In this document: in pieces, positions 49,356-52,239 of the stretch
Layout: every line of letters starts with the position of its first letter
Position numbering within the stretch: the first letter of the stretch is position 1
NCBI GenBank assembly: GCA_910576935.1
Contig: CAJTKG010000020.1
Span: forward strand, 1-52,239
Source: an uncultured Muribaculaceae bacterium
Lineage (GTDB): Bacteria > Bacteroidota > Bacteroidia > Bacteroidales > Muribaculaceae
Reading direction: 5' to 3'
Length of the DNA stretch: 52,239 bases
The notes under the pieces: generated by a model
Databases searched by the model: none
What the model was told of the DNA's origin: nothing
What the model saw: only the letters and a program-made list of their open reading frames with translations
Translations under genes and position numbers: made by a program

Positions 49356-52109
49356 TTGAGAAAGTCTCTACTATATATAGCCTTTTTGATCATCCTGCCC
49401 TCTGTCATCGCTGCGGCCACGGCCAAAGCCACAAATGTCAGTGATGAATTGTCACAGCCCGACAGCATCGTAGCGTCGAGAGGCAACATTCTGAAAGACA
49501 GCATGCCGCTCGACAGCGCCCGTCCCATCGCACTCAAAAGCGACAGCCTGCGGCGTGACACCGCCGTCAGACGCTCACACATCGTGCGCACCAAGGCCGA
49601 CCTCGAGACTGCCGTCGATTTCTCGTCGAAAGACTCGATGGTAATCATACGTCGTGACACAGCCTTCATGTATGGCGAAGGCTCGGTAAAATACGGTGAT
49701 ATACAGCTTCAGGCAGCACAGATAAAGATGGACCTGACTGACAACTCGGTCTATGCTGTCGGACGCGAGGACTCGCTCGGCGAAGTCATCGGTTCGCCGG
49801 TCTTCAACGAGAGCGGTACCGACTATGAGGCCTCGACTATGCGCTATAACTTCAAGACCCGCAAAGGTTTTCTCACCGATATCATAACACAGCAGGGCGA
49901 AGGATATCTCACCGGCGGGGTCACAAAAAAAGACGAGGGCGACGACTACTACATACAGAACGGCCGCTATACGACATGCGACAACCACGAGTGCCCCCAC
50001 TTCTATATGCAACTGACTAAGGCCAAAGTGCGGCCCGGCAAGAACATTGTCGTCGGTCCGGCATATATGGTGCTTGCCGGGCTGCCGCTGCCACTGGCTG
50101 TTCCTTTCGGTTTTTTCCCCTTCACCGACAGCTACTCGTCGGGCGTCATCGTGCCGACATTCGGCGATGATTATAACCGCGGCTTCTATCTCAGCGACGG
50201 CGGCTACTACTTCGCCATCAGCGACAATATCGATATGGCCCTGACAGGCGAGATCTACACCAAAGGTTCATGGGGGCTGCAAGCCCAATCCAATTATGTC
50301 AAGCGATATAAGTATTCTGGCAATTTCAACATCAGCTATCTCAAAACCATCACGGGCGAGAAAGGCGAACCCGACTATGCGACGCAGACCAACTTCCAGG
50401 TCCTGTGGAGCCACACTCAGGATGCCAAGGCCAACCCCAACATGAATCTGTCGGCAAGCGTCAACTTCACAACAAGCGGTTATTCGCGCAACGACCTCAA
50501 TTCTTATTATTCGCCGTCATTTACCGAGAACACCAAAAGCTCTACCGTCAACCTTACATACCGCTTTCCCGGAACAAAATGGTCGCTGTCGTCGACGCTC
50601 AACGTCTCGCAGCGCACTCAGGACTCGACGCTGTCGGTGTCATTTCCCAACTTCACGCTGACGATGTCGCAGACTTATCCGTTCAAACGCAAGAAAGCCT
50701 CGGGCGACGAACGCTGGTATGAGAAGATCAAGATGTCATATTCGGGACAGTTCCAGAACTCTCTGACCGCCAAGCAGAACGAGTTTTTCAAAAAAAGCCT
50801 CATCAAAGACTGGCGCAACGGCATGCAGCACAAGGTTCCTATCTCGGCCACTTTCAACGTGCTCAACTATGTCAATATCACCCCGTCGATCAATCTGAGC
50901 GACCGCATGTATACACGCAAGGTGCGCCGCCACTGGGACCCCGTCGCCGGCATCGAGGTCTGTGACACCAACTACAGTTTCTATAACGTCTGGGACTTCC
51001 GTGCCTCTGTCTCGCTCGATACCAAACTATACGGTTTCTACAGCCCTATCGGCCCGCTTAAGAAAAAGATCAAGATGGTGCGCCATGTCATGACTCCGAC
51101 AATATCGTTCAACGGAGCGCCCGACTATTCGAGCCCGTTTTTCGGCTATTACGGCAAGTATCAGTATGAGGGGGCCAACGGTCAGATGCTCGAACGCAAA
51201 TACAGCTATTTCCCCAACGCTCTCTATGGCGTTCCATCTGAAGGCAAAGAAGGATCGATGAGCTTTTCGCTCGCCAACAATCTCGAGATGAAAGTCAAGA
51301 CCGACAACGACTCGATAGGCGAGAAAAAGATCTCACTGATAGAAAATCTCACTGTCTCTCAAAGCTATAATTTCGCAGCAGACTCACTTAAGTGGAGCGA
51401 TATAAATACGTCTATATTGTTACGTCTGACCAAAGGCTTCAATCTGAATCTCTCGGCAACGTGGGACGTATATACCTATCAGCTCAATGAAGCCGGCAAT
51501 CCTGTCAGAGTCGACAAGACCCGCCTCAGCGCCGGCAAAGGTCTCGGACGACTGCGTTCGACCGGCACATCGTTCAGCTATACATTCAACAACGACACTT
51601 TCAAACGAAAGAAAGACAACAAAGACGACAAGAACAACGATCGCAATCAGCCTCCGGCTGCAGACGAATATCAGCAAGGGCAGGACGAGGCCGCCAATGC
51701 GGGCACTGACAACGATGTCGATCTCGGCGAAGACGGCTATATGAAGTGGACGGTTCCATGGAATCTGAGTGTAAACTATTCGATAAACTACGGCTACGGT
51801 ACATTCAACAAGGAAAAACTTGAATATAACAGCCGCATCACACAGAATCTAAGCTTCTCGGGCAGTATCAGGCCGACTAAAAACTGGAATTTCTCGTTCA
51901 CGGCATCATATAACTTCGATACTCATAAGCTCGCCTACATGAACTGTAATATCTCACGCGATCTACACTGCTTCACCATGTCGGCAAGTTTCGTGCCCGT
52001 GGGCCCGTATAAGAGCTACAATTTCCATATCGCTGTCAAATCATCTCTGCTGAGCGACCTCAAATACGACAAACGCTCTTCAATGTCAAACGGCATCAAC
52101 TGGTATTGA
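49356..52109 (+). CDS. lptD: LptD-like outer-membrane LPS assembly protein
   Basis: Outer-membrane beta-barrel that inserts LPS at the end of the Lpt bridge. The 917 residues carry a signal peptide (RKSLLYIAFLIILPSVIAA), an OstA/LptD jelly-roll region (about 95-220: MYGEGSVKYGDIQLQAAQIKMDL...GYLTGGVTKKDEGDDYYIQNGRYTTC) and a long C-terminal barrel (SAWN-like NLSLSGSI strands) ending in DKRSSMSNGINWY. The barrel insert with KRKKDNKDDKNND and acidic stretches is Bacteroidetes-typical low complexity. The start is a TTG at 49356; an in-frame stop lies immediately upstream and the next ATG would remove the signal peptide, so TTG is required. Confidence 0.88.
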   Translation: MRKSLLYIAFLIILPSVIAAATAKATNVSDELSQPDSIVASRGNILKDSMPLDSARPIALKSDSLRRDTAVRRSHIVRTKADLETAVDFSSKDSMVIIRRDTAFMYGEGSVKYGDIQLQAAQIKMDLTDNSVYAVGREDSLGEVIGSPVFNESGTDYEASTMRYNFKTRKGFLTDIITQQGEGYLTGGVTKKDEGDDYYIQNGRYTTCDNHECPHFYMQLTKAKVRPGKNIVVGPAYMVLAGLPLPLAVPFGFFPFTDSYSSGVIVPTFGDDYNRGFYLSDGGYYFAISDNIDMALTGEIYTKGSWGLQAQSNYVKRYKYSGNFNISYLKTITGEKGEPDYATQTNFQVLWSHTQDAKANPNMNLSASVNFTTSGYSRNDLNSYYSPSFTENTKSSTVNLTYRFPGTKWSLSSTLNVSQRTQDSTLSVSFPNFTLTMSQTYPFKRKKASGDERWYEKIKMSYSGQFQNSLTAKQNEFFKKSLIKDWRNGMQHKVPISATFNVLNYVNITPSINLSDRMYTRKVRRHWDPVAGIEVCDTNYSFYNVWDFRASVSLDTKLYGFYSPIGPLKKKIKMVRHVMTPTISFNGAPDYSSPFFGYYGKYQYEGANGQMLERKYSYFPNALYGVPSEGKEGSMSFSLANNLEMKVKTDNDSIGEKKISLIENLTVSQSYNFAADSLKWSDINTSILLRLTKGFNLNLSATWDVYTYQLNEAGNPVRVDKTRLSAGKGLGRLRSTGTSFSYTFNNDTFKRKKDNKDDKNNDRNQPPAADEYQQGQDEAANAGTDNDVDLGEDGYMKWTVPWNLSVNYSINYGYGTFNKEKLEYNSRITQNLSFSGSIRPTKNWNFSFTASYNFDTHKLAYMNCNISRDLHCFTMSASFVPVGPYKSYNFHIAVKSSLLSDLKYDKRSSMSNGINWY

Positions 52110-52239
52110 CGTGTTCCCCATAATCTGCGAATTCATTTTTTTGTACCAACGATGTCAATGTACGTTTGACATCGGTTTGGTCGGTTTAGACGCGCGGGGA
52201 TGTCTGCCGCAGTAGCTATATCGGAGTGAGTTTGAGGGG
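52110..52239. other. Downstream spacer, inverted repeat 52151-52173
   Basis: GATGTCAA (52151-52158) and TTGACATC (52166-52173) form an 8-bp dyad with a 7-base loop after the lptD stop. There is no downstream T-run, so it is not a typical terminator. No gene is seen before the window ends. Confidence 0.5.

Noticed and set aside
1..52239. tRNA, rRNA, CRISPR arrays, integrases or transposases
   Set aside because: I looked in all long gaps for cloverleaf and T-loop patterns, regular spacers and transposase motifs, and saw none I could support.

Overview
The window looks like a chromosomal segment of a gut-type Bacteroidales, most likely close to Muribaculaceae. The evidence is that most genes with a readable upstream region carry the Bacteroidetes -7 box TAnnTTTG, several with a TTTG -33 box about 20 bases upstream. 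The gene content fits too: a Wza/Wzc/CpsB trio, BspA-type repeats, secreted proteins with type IX-like C-terminal tails, SPOR and Rieske-like lipoproteins, a Bacteroidetes-style LptD, and the order ilvD-ilvB-ilvN-thioesterase-ilvC. The family assignment is inference. I saw no rRNA, tRNA, CRISPR array, integrase or transposase.

Layout. 1-1113: a cut-off gene, a small hypothetical gene and intergenic DNA with four REP-like hairpins. 1114-5125 (minus): capsule export operon wza-wzc-cpsB, with a G11 tract at the end of wzc. 5532-13434 (plus): a three-gene operon encoding a membrane-anchored vWA-like protein, a tubulin/FtsZ-like GTPase and a membrane papain-like protease. This is the most interesting system here. 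13517-15673: M3 peptidase. 15599-18167: a 267-bp direct duplication of the end of that gene plus its terminator, flanking a broken yjbR gene and a secreted-protein gene. 18510-20003: BspA-like protein. 20187-22833: threonine dehydratase and a short malic enzyme, divergent. 22852-26710 (minus): MBOAT/SGNH acyl-transfer pair, Rieske-like lipoprotein, SRPBCC protein and pyrE. 26845-30100: repeat-rich secreted protein, SPOR lipoprotein, YfcE-type phosphoesterase and a C1B aminopeptidase. 30301-33544: ATP-grasp protein, frameshifted AraC regulator and MATE transporter. 33582-39854: Dxs-like synthase, GDSL hydrolase, TolB-like propeller and a large secreted amidase. 39954-43127: redox cluster (NapH-like ferredoxin, OxyR, small ferredoxin), then a cupin and an HxlR regulator. 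43247-49200: branched-chain amino acid operon. 49356-52109: lptD.

How they work together. The first 14 kb is dominated by the cell envelope: capsule export control and, divergent from it, the vWA/tubulin/protease operon. The topology of that operon suggests a periplasmic sensor or ligand-binding module coupled to a cytosolic filament-forming GTPase and a membrane-bound protease. The right part holds isoleucine/valine synthesis (ilvDBNC plus the separate ilvA) and an oxidative-stress/iron-sulfur cluster. A 13-bp dyad arm recurs at the capsule leader and at the NapH promoter, hinting at a shared regulator.
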